Shown here in pieces: positions 1-9,753 of a DNA stretch of 34,188 nt; the stretch's first letter is position 1, and each line of letters starts with the position of its first letter. Origin of the DNA: Planctomycetia bacterium. Its GTDB lineage: Bacteria; Planctomycetota; Phycisphaerae; Phycisphaerales; SM1A02. Both the position numbers and the translations under genes were made by a program. The DNA is taken from the NCBI GenBank assembly GCA_005776885.1, contig SXOD01000055.1, forward strand, positions 1-34,188. The letters run 5' to 3'. Below the pieces are notes generated by a model. It did not search any database. It saw only the letters and a program-made list of their open reading frames with translations, and was not told where the DNA came from.

Positions 1-210
1 GCCCGCGTTGATGAGGTCGGGGTCGACTTCAGCGTCGGTGGGAAATGGCCCCATCCCAAGCAATCCGTTCTCGCTCTGGAGCCAGACTTCCATCCCAGCG
101 GGGACATAGTTGGCTACCAGCGTCGGGATGCCGATCCCGAGGTTGACATAGAAGCCGTCGCGAAGTTCTTGCGCGGCGCGCATCGCCAGTTGGTTGCGGT
201 CGAGTGGCAT
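1..210 (-). CDS. scoB: 3-oxoacid CoA-transferase subunit B, N-terminal part
   Basis: The visible 70 residues begin at the ATG at 210 and run off the left edge. They match the start of the beta subunit of succinyl-CoA:3-oxoacid/acetoacetate CoA-transferases: [18 protein letters not shown] followed by [15 protein letters not shown] and [10 protein letters not shown]. In this family the Glu of the SENG motif forms the covalent CoA thioester, and that residue is present. The enzyme moves CoA between succinate (or acetate) and 3-oxoacids in ketone-body, amino-acid or aromatic breakdown; the exact substrate cannot be read from this fragment. The gene is divergent from an aldehyde dehydrogenase only 41 nt away, which is compatible with a shared catabolic role such as lysine degradation, but that is inference. 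The alpha subunit would usually lie next to it and is not in the window. Confidence 0.9.
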   Translation of the reverse strand, partial: MPLDRNQLAMRAAQELRDGFYVNLGIGIPTLVANYVPAGMEVWLQSENGLLGMGPFPTDAEVDPDLINAG

Positions 211-219
211 GAAGGGTGC

Positions 220-225
220 ATTATG
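220..225 (-). promoter_or_regulatory. candidate -10 element for scoB
   Basis: CATAAT on the minus strand ends 9 nt before the scoB ATG (five of six matches to TATAAT). Transcription starting 6-8 nt downstream would give an almost leaderless mRNA. No convincing -35 is visible. Confidence 0.4.
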
Positions 226-236
226 CCGCAACTTCG

Positions 237-242
237 TATCCT
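237..242 (+). promoter_or_regulatory. candidate -10 element for the aldehyde dehydrogenase
   Basis: TATCCT ends 9 nt before the ATG at 252. It supports ATG 252 over the in-frame GTG at 216, and it lies 11 nt from the opposing scoB element, so the two promoters overlap. Confidence 0.4.
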
Positions 243-251
243 CCGTCCCCC

Positions 252-1832
252 ATGCATCCCACGCTGAAGCGGCTGGCCTTGGATTCGCACCCGATGGTTC
301 GCGCCCCCGGTGCGGGCAGCTCGGCGGCGCCGGTGGACCCGGCTGGCGCTGCGTCCGTGGGATGGATCACGACCGAATGCCCGGCGACTGGGGTGGCTTT
401 GGCGGAGGTGAGGTTGCAAAGTCGTGCCGAGCTGGAGGCCACGATCGCGCGCGCACAGCGGGCGTTTGAGTCCTGGCGCATGCTCCCGGCCCCCAAGCGC
501 GGCGAAATCGTGCGCCGAATCGGCGAGGCATTCCGCCTCCACAAGGACGACCTTGGCGAGGTGGTCACGCTGGAAATGGGCAAGATCCGCGCCGAAGGGC
601 TGGGCGAGGTGCAGGAGTGCATCGACATCGCCGACTTTGCGGTGGGCCTCGCGCGCCAGCTCTACGGCCTCTCGATGCACAGCGAACGGCCCGGCCACCG
701 CATGTACGAGCAATGGCATCCGCTGGGAATCGTGGGCTGCATCACGGCTTTCAATTTCCCCATCGCGGTGTGGGCGTGGAACTCCATGCTCGCGGCGGTC
801 TGTGGCGACGTCACGATCTGGAAGCCGTCGCTCCTGACGCCGCTGACCGCGATCGCTGGGAGCGAAGTTGCGTGGAAGGTCATGCGCGAGCAGGATCTGT
901 GGCGGCCCGAGGGGATCGACCCCGCGGACCTCTTCCCGCTCATCATCGGCGTTGACTCGGAAGTGGGAGAGCCGCTGCTTGCCGATCGCCGCATTCTCTT
1001 GGTGAGCGCGACGGGTTCGTGCCGCATGGGCCGTCGAGTTGGCGAGGTGGTGGGCGCGCGACTGGGCCGGACGCTCCTGGAGCTGGGCGGCAACAACGCG
1101 ATCATCGTGATGCCCGATGCCGACATGGACTTGGTGACTCGCGGCGTGCTGTTTGGCGCGGTCGGCACGGCTGGCCAGCGGTGCACTTCTACGCGAAGGC
1201 TTCTGGTGCACGAATCCATCGTCGACGACCTCACCGCCCGTCTGTCGAAGGGCTATGGGTCGATCCCCATTGGCGACCCCCTCGACGCCAAGACGCTGGT
1301 GGGACCGCTCATCAACGCACGCGCGGTGGACGGGATGCGGCACGCGATCGAGACGGCGCAAGCGTGCGGCTGCACGGTGGTCTGCGGCGGCATGGGAGGG
1401 ATTGATCGGTTCAAGGGAAAGCCCGGGAACTTCGTCGAGCCCACCATCATCCGCGTCCCGAAGGGAAAGGTCCCGCCGATCACCTGCGAGGAAACCTTCG
1501 CTCCGGTGCTCTATGTGTTCAGCGTGAGTGGCCTGGATGAGGCGATGGCGATCCAAAATGGCGTGGACCAGGGACTCTCCAGCGCGATCTTCACCGACAG
1601 TGTGCGCAGCGCCGAGCATTTCCTGTCGGCCGCCGGCAGCGACTGTGGCATCGCGAACGTGAACATCGGGACTTCCGGCGCCGAGATCGGTGGCGCGTTT
1701 GGCGGCGAAAAGGACACTGGCGGAGGCCGCGAATCCGGGAGCGATTCCTGGAAGGCCTACATGCGCCGGCAGACCTGCACGATCAACTGGTCCAAGGACC
1801 TGCCTCTGGCCCAGGGGATCCAGTTCGGTTGA
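252..1832 (+). CDS. ALDH7-family aldehyde dehydrogenase (aminoadipate-semialdehyde dehydrogenase type)
   Basis: A 526-residue NAD-dependent aldehyde dehydrogenase of the antiquitin (ALDH7) branch, which oxidises alpha-aminoadipate semialdehyde in lysine breakdown. Seen directly: the Rossmann region with [14 protein letters not shown] and WKPS, the general base Glu at about 277 in [10 protein letters not shown], the nucleophile Cys at about 311 in GQRCTSTRR, and the C-terminal signature [16 protein letters not shown] followed by [11 protein letters not shown], typical of ALDH7. Length fits the family (about 500-510) plus a short N-terminal extension. An in-frame GTG at 216 would add 12 residues; I prefer ATG 252 because a -10-like TATCCT lies 9 nt before it. 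The divergent CoA transferase would suit amino-acid catabolism. Substrate is inferred from family resemblance only. Confidence 0.88.
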   Translation: MHPTLKRLALDSHPMVRAPGAGSSAAPVDPAGAASVGWITTECPATGVALAEVRLQSRAELEATIARAQRAFESWRMLPAPKRGEIVRRIGEAFRLHKDDLGEVVTLEMGKIRAEGLGEVQECIDIADFAVGLARQLYGLSMHSERPGHRMYEQWHPLGIVGCITAFNFPIAVWAWNSMLAAVCGDVTIWKPSLLTPLTAIAGSEVAWKVMREQDLWRPEGIDPADLFPLIIGVDSEVGEPLLADRRILLVSATGSCRMGRRVGEVVGARLGRTLLELGGNNAIIVMPDADMDLVTRGVLFGAVGTAGQRCTSTRRLLVHESIVDDLTARLSKGYGSIPIGDPLDAKTLVGPLINARAVDGMRHAIETAQACGCTVVCGGMGGIDRFKGKPGNFVEPTIIRVPKGKVPPITCEETFAPVLYVFSVSGLDEAMAIQNGVDQGLSSAIFTDSVRSAEHFLSAAGSDCGIANVNIGTSGAEIGGAFGGEKDTGGGRESGSDSWKAYMRRQTCTINWSKDLPLAQGIQFG

Positions 1833-1875
1833 CGGGAGTCGGGGCCCAGCGGCAAGGTTCGCGCGAGGTCCGGGT

Positions 1876-1928
1876 CCGGTTATCGGTGGGAATGTGCCCT
1901 TGAGGGGCACATTCCCACCGATAACCGG
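1876..1928. repeat. 24-bp perfect inverted repeat between convergent genes
   Basis: Arms 1876-1899 and 1905-1928 are perfectly complementary over 24 bp around a 5-nt loop (ttgag). It sits between the stop codons of the aldehyde dehydrogenase (plus) and pyrophosphatase (minus), so it could end transcription from either side. There is no T tract on either side, unlike an ordinary intrinsic terminator, and the stem is much longer than needed, so a dispersed palindromic repeat (REP-like) is the alternative. I found no second copy in the window. Confidence 0.9.
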
Positions 1929-1942
1929 GGGAGGACGTTGGC

Positions 1943-2590
1943 TCAGGCCTGGAACGCCGCGGCGTAGTCGGCGCTGGCCTCGGCGATGACCCTGTGGGCA
2001 TGCCTGGGTCCGTACGACCCCAAGACCGCCGCCTTCGAGGCGTGGCCGGGGCGCATCTTGTAGGTGCTGAAGTAGTGGATCAACCGCTCGACGAGCGATG
2101 GCGGCAGGTCTTCAAGCGTCTTGGCGTCGCCCCAGATCGCATCGTCCTTCATGACGGCAATGATCTTGTCGTCCGCCGTGCCGCCGTCCAGCATCGTGAG
2201 GCCGCCGATGACACGGCTCTCGACGATGATCTCCTGCCGGTTGACCGGCCGCTCGGAATAGACGCAAATGTCCAGCGGATCACCGTCGGCTTCCAGGTTC
2301 TCAGGGAGCTCCGCGGCGGAGTGCGCCGTGCCACCCGAGCCAAACAGTTTCGCGACGCGTCCACCGCACAGGGTCCTTGGAATGAATCCGTAGAGCGTGG
2401 GAGGCGTGCTGGAGAGTCGCTGCGGGCGGTCGATGCGCAGGAACCCCGACGGCTTGTCCAGTTCATACTTGACCACGTCGAAGGGCGTGATCTCGATGAA
2501 GGCGTTGACCACTTCCGGCGCGGCCGGCCCCAGTGGAAGCCCGTGCCAGGGGTGCGGGCGATAGGGCTCAAACGAAGCCGCGGGACTCAC
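1943..2590 (-). CDS. ppa: inorganic pyrophosphatase (family I, soluble)
   Basis: A 215-residue cytoplasmic enzyme that hydrolyses pyrophosphate to two phosphates and so drives nucleic acid, protein and lipid synthesis. The metal-binding signature DGDPLDICV (canonical D-x-D-P-x-D) is visible, preceded by [21 protein letters not shown] and [11 protein letters not shown], and followed by VIGGLTMLD and DDKIIAV, all in the usual family order. The start is GTG at 2590; its GTGA overlaps the stop codon of the upstream gene, so the two are probably translationally coupled, and AGGCAGGG lies just upstream as a possible ribosome site. It is the last gene of a three-gene minus-strand unit with a cyclophilin and an unknown protein. 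Confidence 0.93.
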   Translation of the reverse strand: MSPAASFEPYRPHPWHGLPLGPAAPEVVNAFIEITPFDVVKYELDKPSGFLRIDRPQRLSSTPPTLYGFIPRTLCGGRVAKLFGSGGTAHSAAELPENLEADGDPLDICVYSERPVNRQEIIVESRVIGGLTMLDGGTADDKIIAVMKDDAIWGDAKTLEDLPPSLVERLIHYFSTYKMRPGHASKAAVLGSYGPRHAHRVIAEASADYAAAFQA

Positions 2591-3288
2591 GATGATCCCT
2601 GCCTCATCCGGTCGACGCTCTCGGGGAACGGGAAGGTGGCGAAGACGCCAACCTCGTGCTTGTCCCACGACGCGACCGGCGGGTAGATGTCGCCGCGGTA
2701 GCCGGCCTTCCACATGGCGTCGATGACGCTCTCGAGGCTCGGCTCGGCATGTCGCTCGCCGCGCAGGGCGTTGCTCTTGGCGCCGAGGAACGACACCGTG
2801 GCCACCGGCAGCCGTTCCCGACGCCCCTCCAACATCCGCGTGGCCGTCGTCATCCCCCGGTAGATGTCCTCGAGGGTGAAGTGGTCCCGGCCGGCAGGGC
2901 GGAGCATGGCCAGCACCAGCAGCCGGTCCAGGTCAAACTTGAGGATGTACGGCTCACGATCTTCGTGGGCGTGGAGCGTGGTCGCTTCGCGAAACATCTT
3001 GGCGTAGCTGGTGGCGCTTCGCAGGGTCCATTGGCTGGTGGGGACCAGTCGCAGGATCTCGCCGAGGATGCCGTGCTCGTTGTCGGTGTCGTTGACGCCG
3101 CAGATGAGCGTTCGATACCGACCATGCACGATGTCTGTCAGGAGGTGCTGTCCCCACATGATGCGGATGCCGCGGTCGGCACGCACCTCGCGCGGGTTTC
3201 CGGCTGGAATGAGCTTGAGGTGGGTCGCGCCAGACGGCACCTCCATCAGGCGGTCTCCGTCGTCCTTGTAGATGCGAAAATCTGACAT
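2587..3288 (-). CDS. unknown protein between cyclophilin and pyrophosphatase
   Basis: A 233-residue protein that I do not recognise. It has no signal peptide or membrane segment and has a mixed charged and hydrophobic composition of a soluble cytoplasmic protein. Recognisable stretches include [47 protein letters not shown], and a C-terminal region with [22 protein letters not shown]. The ATG at 3288 begins 4 nt after the cyclophilin stop, and its own stop overlaps the pyrophosphatase GTG start by 4 nt, so the three genes almost certainly share a transcript. Codon usage looks like the neighbours, so it is probably a long-standing resident gene. No function is proposed. Confidence 0.8.
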   Translation of the reverse strand: MSDFRIYKDDGDRLMEVPSGATHLKLIPAGNPREVRADRGIRIMWGQHLLTDIVHGRYRTLICGVNDTDNEHGILGEILRLVPTSQWTLRSATSYAKMFREATTLHAHEDREPYILKFDLDRLLVLAMLRPAGRDHFTLEDIYRGMTTATRMLEGRRERLPVATVSFLGAKSNALRGERHAEPSLESVIDAMWKAGYRGDIYPPVASWDKHEVGVFATFPFPESVDRMRQGSS

Positions 3289-3292
3289 CCGG

Positions 3293-4048
3293 TCATCCTC
3301 CTGTCGCGGGCGCGGTCGCCGGTGGAGTCGTGGGCGCCGATGGCGCTGCCGGTGCCGTGGCGACGGGACCAGCCGCCGGAAGGCCCGTGGGCTTCTCGAT
3401 GATCTTGGCGCTCTCGATCGTCACGGCGTCCTTGGGAACGTCGGCGTGGCCCTTGAACTGTTGCGTCGGGGCGCCAGCGACCTTGTCGACCACCTCCATG
3501 CCCGAGACCACGTGGCCGAAGACGGCGTAGGCCGCCCCGTCCCGGTCGAGGTCGAGCGCCTGATTGTCCACCAGGTTGATGAAGAATTGGCTGGTCGCGC
3601 TGTCCGGCCTGCCTCCCAGACGCGCCATGCTGAGCGTGCCGCGCGCATTCTTGAGGCCATTGCGCCACTCGTTGGTGATGCCGGCGTGGGTCTCCTTTTG
3701 CGCCATGTCGCTGGTGAATCCGCCACCTTGGATGACGAACCCGGGGATCACCCGGTGGAAGATGGTGCCGTCGTAGAAGCCTTCCTTGACGTAACGAATG
3801 AAGTTTTCGGAGGACACGGGCGCGTTGGTCAGGTCAAGTTCGATGACGATGTCGCCAAGGTTGGTCTTGAACTGGACGTACGCGGTCTTGATTTCCTGCT
3901 TCGCGGCATCCGCGGCCGGTGCCCCGGGAGCAGCGGGACTCGCTGGTGCGGGCGCGGGGACGCCGCCCTGTCCCCAGGAAGCGAGCGAGCAGGCGAAGGC
4001 TGCAGTGACGGCGATGGCCGACGACAGGGAAGTTCGTGATGTGTTCAT
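3293..4048 (-). CDS. secreted cyclophilin-type peptidyl-prolyl cis-trans isomerase
   Basis: A 251-residue exported protein folding catalyst. After a signal peptide (MNTSRTS then a hydrophobic stretch ending near SLASWG) and an Ala/Pro-rich linker comes a cyclophilin domain: TNLGDIVIELD, ENFIRYVKEGFYDGTIFHRVIPGFVIQGGG, GTLSMAR, SATSQFFINLVDN, YAVFGHVVSGMEVVDKVA. The catalytic Arg of FHR and the QGG motif are intact. The C terminus is a second Ala/Pro/Thr-rich tail, probably disordered. The cysteine in AFAC is not in a good lipobox, so periplasmic rather than lipid-anchored is more likely. ATG 4048 is preferred over the in-frame TTG at 4054. It is first in a unit with an unknown gene and pyrophosphatase. 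Confidence 0.9.
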   Translation of the reverse strand: MNTSRTSLSSAIAVTAAFACSLASWGQGGVPAPAPASPAAPGAPAADAAKQEIKTAYVQFKTNLGDIVIELDLTNAPVSSENFIRYVKEGFYDGTIFHRVIPGFVIQGGGFTSDMAQKETHAGITNEWRNGLKNARGTLSMARLGGRPDSATSQFFINLVDNQALDLDRDGAAYAVFGHVVSGMEVVDKVAGAPTQQFKGHADVPKDAVTIESAKIIEKPTGLPAAGPVATAPAAPSAPTTPPATAPATGG

Positions 4049-4090
4049 GATCAAGGGGTGTTTCGGCGCTTTGAGAGCGTCGGGTCCGGC

Positions 4091-4096
4091 AGTCTA
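4091..4096 (-). promoter_or_regulatory. candidate -10 element for the cyclophilin operon
   Basis: TAGACT on the minus strand, 42 nt before the ATG at 4048. Unlike most first genes here it would give a leader of about 35 nt. Confidence 0.3.
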
Positions 4097-4109
4097 ACCA
4101 TGCAGCGCC

Positions 4110-4115
4110 TACGAT
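4110..4115 (+). promoter_or_regulatory. candidate -10 element for the ResB-CcsA gene
   Basis: TACGAT ends exactly 6 nt before ATG 4122, so transcription would start at or next to the start codon. No -35 match is seen 16-18 nt upstream. Confidence 0.45.
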
Positions 4116-4121
4116 AGACCG

Positions 4122-7100
4122 ATGGCAGGTAGAGGTCCAATGGGCGCCCTGGTGTCGCTCTTTTCCAGCGTCCGTTTCGGCATCATCCTGCTGATTCTCC
4201 TGTTTCTCTACATGTCCCTGGGGTCCGCAGGGTTGATCTATCCGGTCGGGGGTCGATTCTGGTCGTCGGCGGCATGGGTGCACGCACAGGTGCGCCAGTG
4301 GCCCGCCTTCGACATGACTGAGTTCGAGTGGTTTCACTGGTGGCCCTTCGACGTCCTGCTGGGACTGATCGCCTGCAACATCACGGTGACAACGCTTCGC
4401 CGCATTCCATTCAGGCCGATCAACTACGGGGTGTGGATGATCCACTCCGGAATCCTCATCCTCATCGGTGGGTCCGTGACCTACTTCTCCCAGAAGGTCG
4501 AGGGTGATGCCCCGGTGGCCATGCGGCAGGTCACCGCCCGCGTGACGGACGGGGAGGGGACGCCGATTGGCGAGGCGTCGTTCGTGGCCGCCCCGGGCCA
4601 GCGGGCGACGATCAGTGGTCGTGAAGGCGACTGGACGCTCACCGTGGCGTCAATCGATCCCGAATGGCAGATGCGGTCTGGGGTTGATGCCGGGAGTGCC
4701 GCCTACAGCGTGACGCTCCTCGTCGAGCGCGAGGGGAGCCGGTTCATGCGGCAACTCGTCGCCGGGCACCCCGAGTACACGGAAGACCTCATCGTGACGG
4801 GCGACCCACAGCAGCCCGTGAAGCGAGCGGTGAAGGAAACCGGCCATCCGATCCTTGAGCCGCGCCTCGTCCTCGATCTTGGGTACGCCAGCCAGGATTA
4901 CTTTTACTTGCGCAATGACCTCGCCAAGAGCTGGGCGATATACGTTCGCGCGCCGGGAGGTCGATGGCATGAGCGGCGGGCCGAGGGGGTCCCGCTCTAC
5001 TACGACGCGGTCGCCGATCCCGAGAGCGTCTTCGTGATGGGGAAGGACGGCATGACGGTGCGGGAGGGGCTGGACGTGCACGTCGTGCCGCAAGGTGACG
5101 ACCCGTTCCCCGACACGACGATCACGATCGACTCCTACCTCCGGTACGCCCAAGAGCGAGTTCGATTCGTCGAAGGCGCCGCGAGTGCGCCACTCAACCC
5201 GATGCTCTGGCTGTCGATTGCCTCGGGCCAGGGCGCGGAACCCCGGAGCGCGCGGCTGTCGGCGCTTCAGCATGACGAGCGCGTCAGCGAAGGGGGATTC
5301 ATTCGATTTGCTTGGCTGCCGGAAGAGGCCGCGCTGGCTGAGTACCTGCGTCCAGCATCCCTGGAGGTGGCCATTCCGGGGGTGCCGGCATCGATCATCG
5401 TGCCGGCCCGGCCATCGGCAGCCACGGACGCGGCAGGGGTGACCGAACCGCCTGACGCGGACGGGTTCAGGGCACTGGGCCAGGCGGCGCCGGGCTTCAG
5501 CTATCGAGTGGTCGCGTCGCAGACGGACCTCAAGATCGAGGGCCGGGTGGCTGCGGTCGCAATCGTCGAGTTCCGGACACCGTCGGGATCTCTCCGTCGA
5601 TGGGTCTTCGATGACCCGTCGCTCTGCCGGGACGTGGCGCGCGATGGCCAAGCCTTCGAGGCTCCGCAGCCGACGAGCGGCGTTCTCGCCGCGCGATTCA
5701 CGCCCGGTGCCGGAGAGGCACTGGTGACTTTCCTCGCCGGGCCGGATCCGTCGACACTCCGGGTCGTGAGCGCCGGAAGCGGCGCCGTGGCCAACGCATC
5801 CAGCGTCGAGTCGATCGCGGTGGGAGGGGTCTTCCGCTTGCCCGCCGGCATCGCCATCGGGGTGGAGCGTTACCTGCCACGGGTGGTCAGCGAGACGAAG
5901 CCGGCCATCATCGCGCCCGAACAGCGGATCCGAGATGCACGTGAACTCTTTGCGCAGGTGAGGCTCTCCGCGCAAGGGAGCAATGCGTCCGGGTCGTCCC
6001 CGGCGTGGGTCAAGTACTCGCCGTACCCCTTCGAAGCCGAACGCGATGTCCTGCGTCGGCATCCCTACTCGCCGGTCACGCTTGTGCTTGCCGATGGTCG
6101 ACCCATGGAAGTCCTCTTCTCGCGCCAGCGATTGCCACTCCGGACGGAGGTGGCGCTGGATGCGTTCGTGCTGACTTCCCACATCGGCGGGTACAGCGGC
6201 GAGACGAGCAGCATTCGTGACTACACCAGCATGCTGCGCTTCCGTGATCCCGGCGAGGGCTGGACTGAGCCGACGTCGGTCAGCGTGAACGCGCCGGTCG
6301 AGCACGATGGACTGTGGTATTTCCAGGCGCAGTGGGATCCGCCGGAGGCGCCGCGATTTGAAGGCGACGTGGGGAGCCTTGGCCGGAACTACACCGTGCT
6401 GGGCGTCGGCAATCGCGAGGGAGTCTGGATCCAGCTCTTGGGCTGCTGCGTCGCGGTGATCGGCATGTGCTACGCCTTCTACGTGAAGCCGCTCATGCGT
6501 CGCCGGCAGACGGAGCGGGCCAAGGCCGAAGCGTCGGCGATCCGGGCGACACGTGCCGGGACGCCTGCCGCATCGCTGGTGGCGATCGCACTCCTCGCGG
6601 GACTGCTCGTGCCTTTGTGCGCGGCCGGGAGCGCGGTTGCGCAGCCTGTTTCCCACGACGGGGATGCGGAAGCGCATTCCTTCGCCGAGCAAGTCGACCT
6701 CACGCCACTGGGGGCCGTCGCCGTCCACACGGATGGTCGACTGAAGTCCTTCGGCAGCTTTGCCCACCAGATGATGGGGTTCGTGAGCGGCCCCAAGCGG
6801 ATCGCCGGGCAGTCGCCCGAGTTCACGTATCTGGACCTCATGATCCGGTCGGGTGCCTACCGCGACGCGGACATCATTTACGTCAAGGGGAAGCCCAGCC
6901 GCGCGCAGATTGCTGATGCGCTGCTCGCCGAGGATCCGTCGCTCCACGATCGAATGGAGACGTTCGTGGGAAGCGGGTTGATCGCCCCGGCACTGCTGGA
7001 ACGACCGGCGGCCGTGGCGGTGCTGCAGCAGATGGCCGGCGACGTGATCAGGACCGCCAAGGTCGTGGACCAGATCGAGCAGGCGCAGGCGGTTCGCGAT

Positions 7101-8312
7101 CCACAGTTCCTCCTGCGACGGCTGCAGGTCGTGGCGCCAGGCGGTTCGGACATCGCCGCCCCGTGGCACGGGATCAATGACGTGATGCTGCTGGCGATCG
7201 ATCCCGTCCAGGCCCAAGCCGCTGGCGCCGACCCGACGCCGCTCCCTGACCTGCCGATCGCCGCCCAGCGCCGCATTGCGATGGCCTGGCGTGCACTCAT
7301 CGAAGGGTGGACCGCCGGGGACCCATCCGCGACCAATGCCGCCGTGGCCGACCTGGCCCAATCGCTTCAGGAAGCCAATCCATCGGTGTACCCGGACAAG
7401 GCCAAGCTGGCGTGGGAGTCGTGGTACTTCCAGCAGGGAAACCTCGTCTGGGTGTGGTTGGTCTACCTCGCGTCCATCGTCTTCCTGCTCCTTGGGACGG
7501 TCTACCGATGGCCGAAGGCGCGATGGACGGGGCTGGCGATTTTCGTCATCGCCTTTGCACTGCAAACGGGGGCGGTGATGCTCCGCTGGTGGGTGAGTGG
7601 CCGCTGGCCCAACTCGAACATGTTCGAGGCCGTCACCACGAGCGCGTGGATGGGTGGCGTGCTGGCCCTGGTGCTTGAGTGGTTCCTCCGGCGACGGGCG
7701 GCGGCGGGGCTGGTTGCCCTGTGCAGCGCCGCCGCGTCGATGGTGGCGCTGATGGCCGCACACTTCATGCCGGTGGAACTCAACGCGAGCATCGGCAACA
7801 TGATGCCCGTCCTCCACGACGTCTGGCTCTACATCCACACAAACGTCATCATCTTCAGTTACGCATTGATCTTCATGGCGGCCATCACGGCGCTGCTCTA
7901 CCTGGGGTACCGGATGCTCGGCGGCCCGGCGGCGCATGCGCGCGCCGGTGGGTCGGCCACGGTCCTGCTCGCGGGGGGGACGGAGAGCGCCGACGGCCGC
8001 GGCCGGTTTGGCGAGGTCCTGGACGGCGTCACCATGCTCCTGATGGAGCTCTCCTTCGTGATGCTCTGGTCCGGCATCGTGATGGGGGCGATCTGGGCCG
8101 ACCACTCCTGGGGTCGACCCTGGGGATGGGACCCGAAAGAGGTCTTCGCGCTGAACACGTTCGTGGTCTTCGCGCTGCTCGTGCACGTCCGGATGAAGGT
8201 GCGTGACAAGGGTTGGTGGACCGCGTTCCTGGCCGTGGTCGGTGCGGCCGTCATGCTCTTCAACTGGATCGTGATCAACTTCGTGATCACCGGCCTGCAC
8301 TCGTACGCGTGA
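4122..8312 (+). CDS. ccsBA: ResB-CcsA fusion, system II cytochrome c synthetase
   Basis: A 1396-residue membrane protein that exports haem and attaches it to periplasmic apocytochromes c. The N terminus is ResB-like: three membrane segments at about 10-35, 85-108 and 115-135, then a very large soluble domain to about 765 and another membrane segment near 770-790. A further hydrophobic stretch (about 815-840) leads to a second soluble domain and then the CcsA part from about 1110. There the haem-binding WWD-type motif (WADHSWGRPWGWDPKE, about 1325-1340) and flanking histidines (IHTNVIIFSYA near 1240 and VHVRMK near 1353) are visible. ResB and CcsA are separate genes in many bacteria but fused in some lineages. 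A second start, ATG 4140, has AGGTAGAGG before it; the -10-like TACGAT favours 4122. The periplasmic domain is unusually long. Confidence 0.92.
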   Translation: MAGRGPMGALVSLFSSVRFGIILLILLFLYMSLGSAGLIYPVGGRFWSSAAWVHAQVRQWPAFDMTEFEWFHWWPFDVLLGLIACNITVTTLRRIPFRPINYGVWMIHSGILILIGGSVTYFSQKVEGDAPVAMRQVTARVTDGEGTPIGEASFVAAPGQRATISGREGDWTLTVASIDPEWQMRSGVDAGSAAYSVTLLVEREGSRFMRQLVAGHPEYTEDLIVTGDPQQPVKRAVKETGHPILEPRLVLDLGYASQDYFYLRNDLAKSWAIYVRAPGGRWHERRAEGVPLYYDAVADPESVFVMGKDGMTVREGLDVHVVPQGDDPFPDTTITIDSYLRYAQERVRFVEGAASAPLNPMLWLSIASGQGAEPRSARLSALQHDERVSEGGFIRFAWLPEEAALAEYLRPASLEVAIPGVPASIIVPARPSAATDAAGVTEPPDADGFRALGQAAPGFSYRVVASQTDLKIEGRVAAVAIVEFRTPSGSLRRWVFDDPSLCRDVARDGQAFEAPQPTSGVLAARFTPGAGEALVTFLAGPDPSTLRVVSAGSGAVANASSVESIAVGGVFRLPAGIAIGVERYLPRVVSETKPAIIAPEQRIRDARELFAQVRLSAQGSNASGSSPAWVKYSPYPFEAERDVLRRHPYSPVTLVLADGRPMEVLFSRQRLPLRTEVALDAFVLTSHIGGYSGETSSIRDYTSMLRFRDPGEGWTEPTSVSVNAPVEHDGLWYFQAQWDPPEAPRFEGDVGSLGRNYTVLGVGNREGVWIQLLGCCVAVIGMCYAFYVKPLMRRRQTERAKAEASAIRATRAGTPAASLVAIALLAGLLVPLCAAGSAVAQPVSHDGDAEAHSFAEQVDLTPLGAVAVHTDGRLKSFGSFAHQMMGFVSGPKRIAGQSPEFTYLDLMIRSGAYRDADIIYVKGKPSRAQIADALLAEDPSLHDRMETFVGSGLIAPALLERPAAVAVLQQMAGDVIRTAKVVDQIEQAQAVRDPQFLLRRLQVVAPGGSDIAAPWHGINDVMLLAIDPVQAQAAGADPTPLPDLPIAAQRRIAMAWRALIEGWTAGDPSATNAAVADLAQSLQEANPSVYPDKAKLAWESWYFQQGNLVWVWLVYLASIVFLLLGTVYRWPKARWTGLAIFVIAFALQTGAVMLRWWVSGRWPNSNMFEAVTTSAWMGGVLALVLEWFLRRRAAAGLVALCSAAASMVALMAAHFMPVELNASIGNMMPVLHDVWLYIHTNVIIFSYALIFMAAITALLYLGYRMLGGPAAHARAGGSATVLLAGGTESADGRGRFGEVLDGVTMLLMELSFVMLWSGIVMGAIWADHSWGRPWGWDPKEVFALNTFVVFALLVHVRMKVRDKGWWTAFLAVVGAAVMLFNWIVINFVITGLHSYA

Positions 8313-8361
8313 CGACTGCTGCGATCGGCCGGCGGTCCATCATCAGCCGTGGCCGTCGCCG

Positions 8362-9753
<1,392 letters not shown>

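Noticed and set aside
114-1910. Long minus-strand open frame of 598 codons opposite the aldehyde dehydrogenase
   Set aside because: It is Arg/His-rich without known motifs and is a GC-rich shadow of the well-supported gene on the plus strand.
4650-8300. Minus-strand open frame of 1216 codons opposite ccsBA
   Set aside because: Composition is biased (Arg, His, Asp, Pro) with no motif; it mirrors a gene with clear ResB and CcsA signatures.
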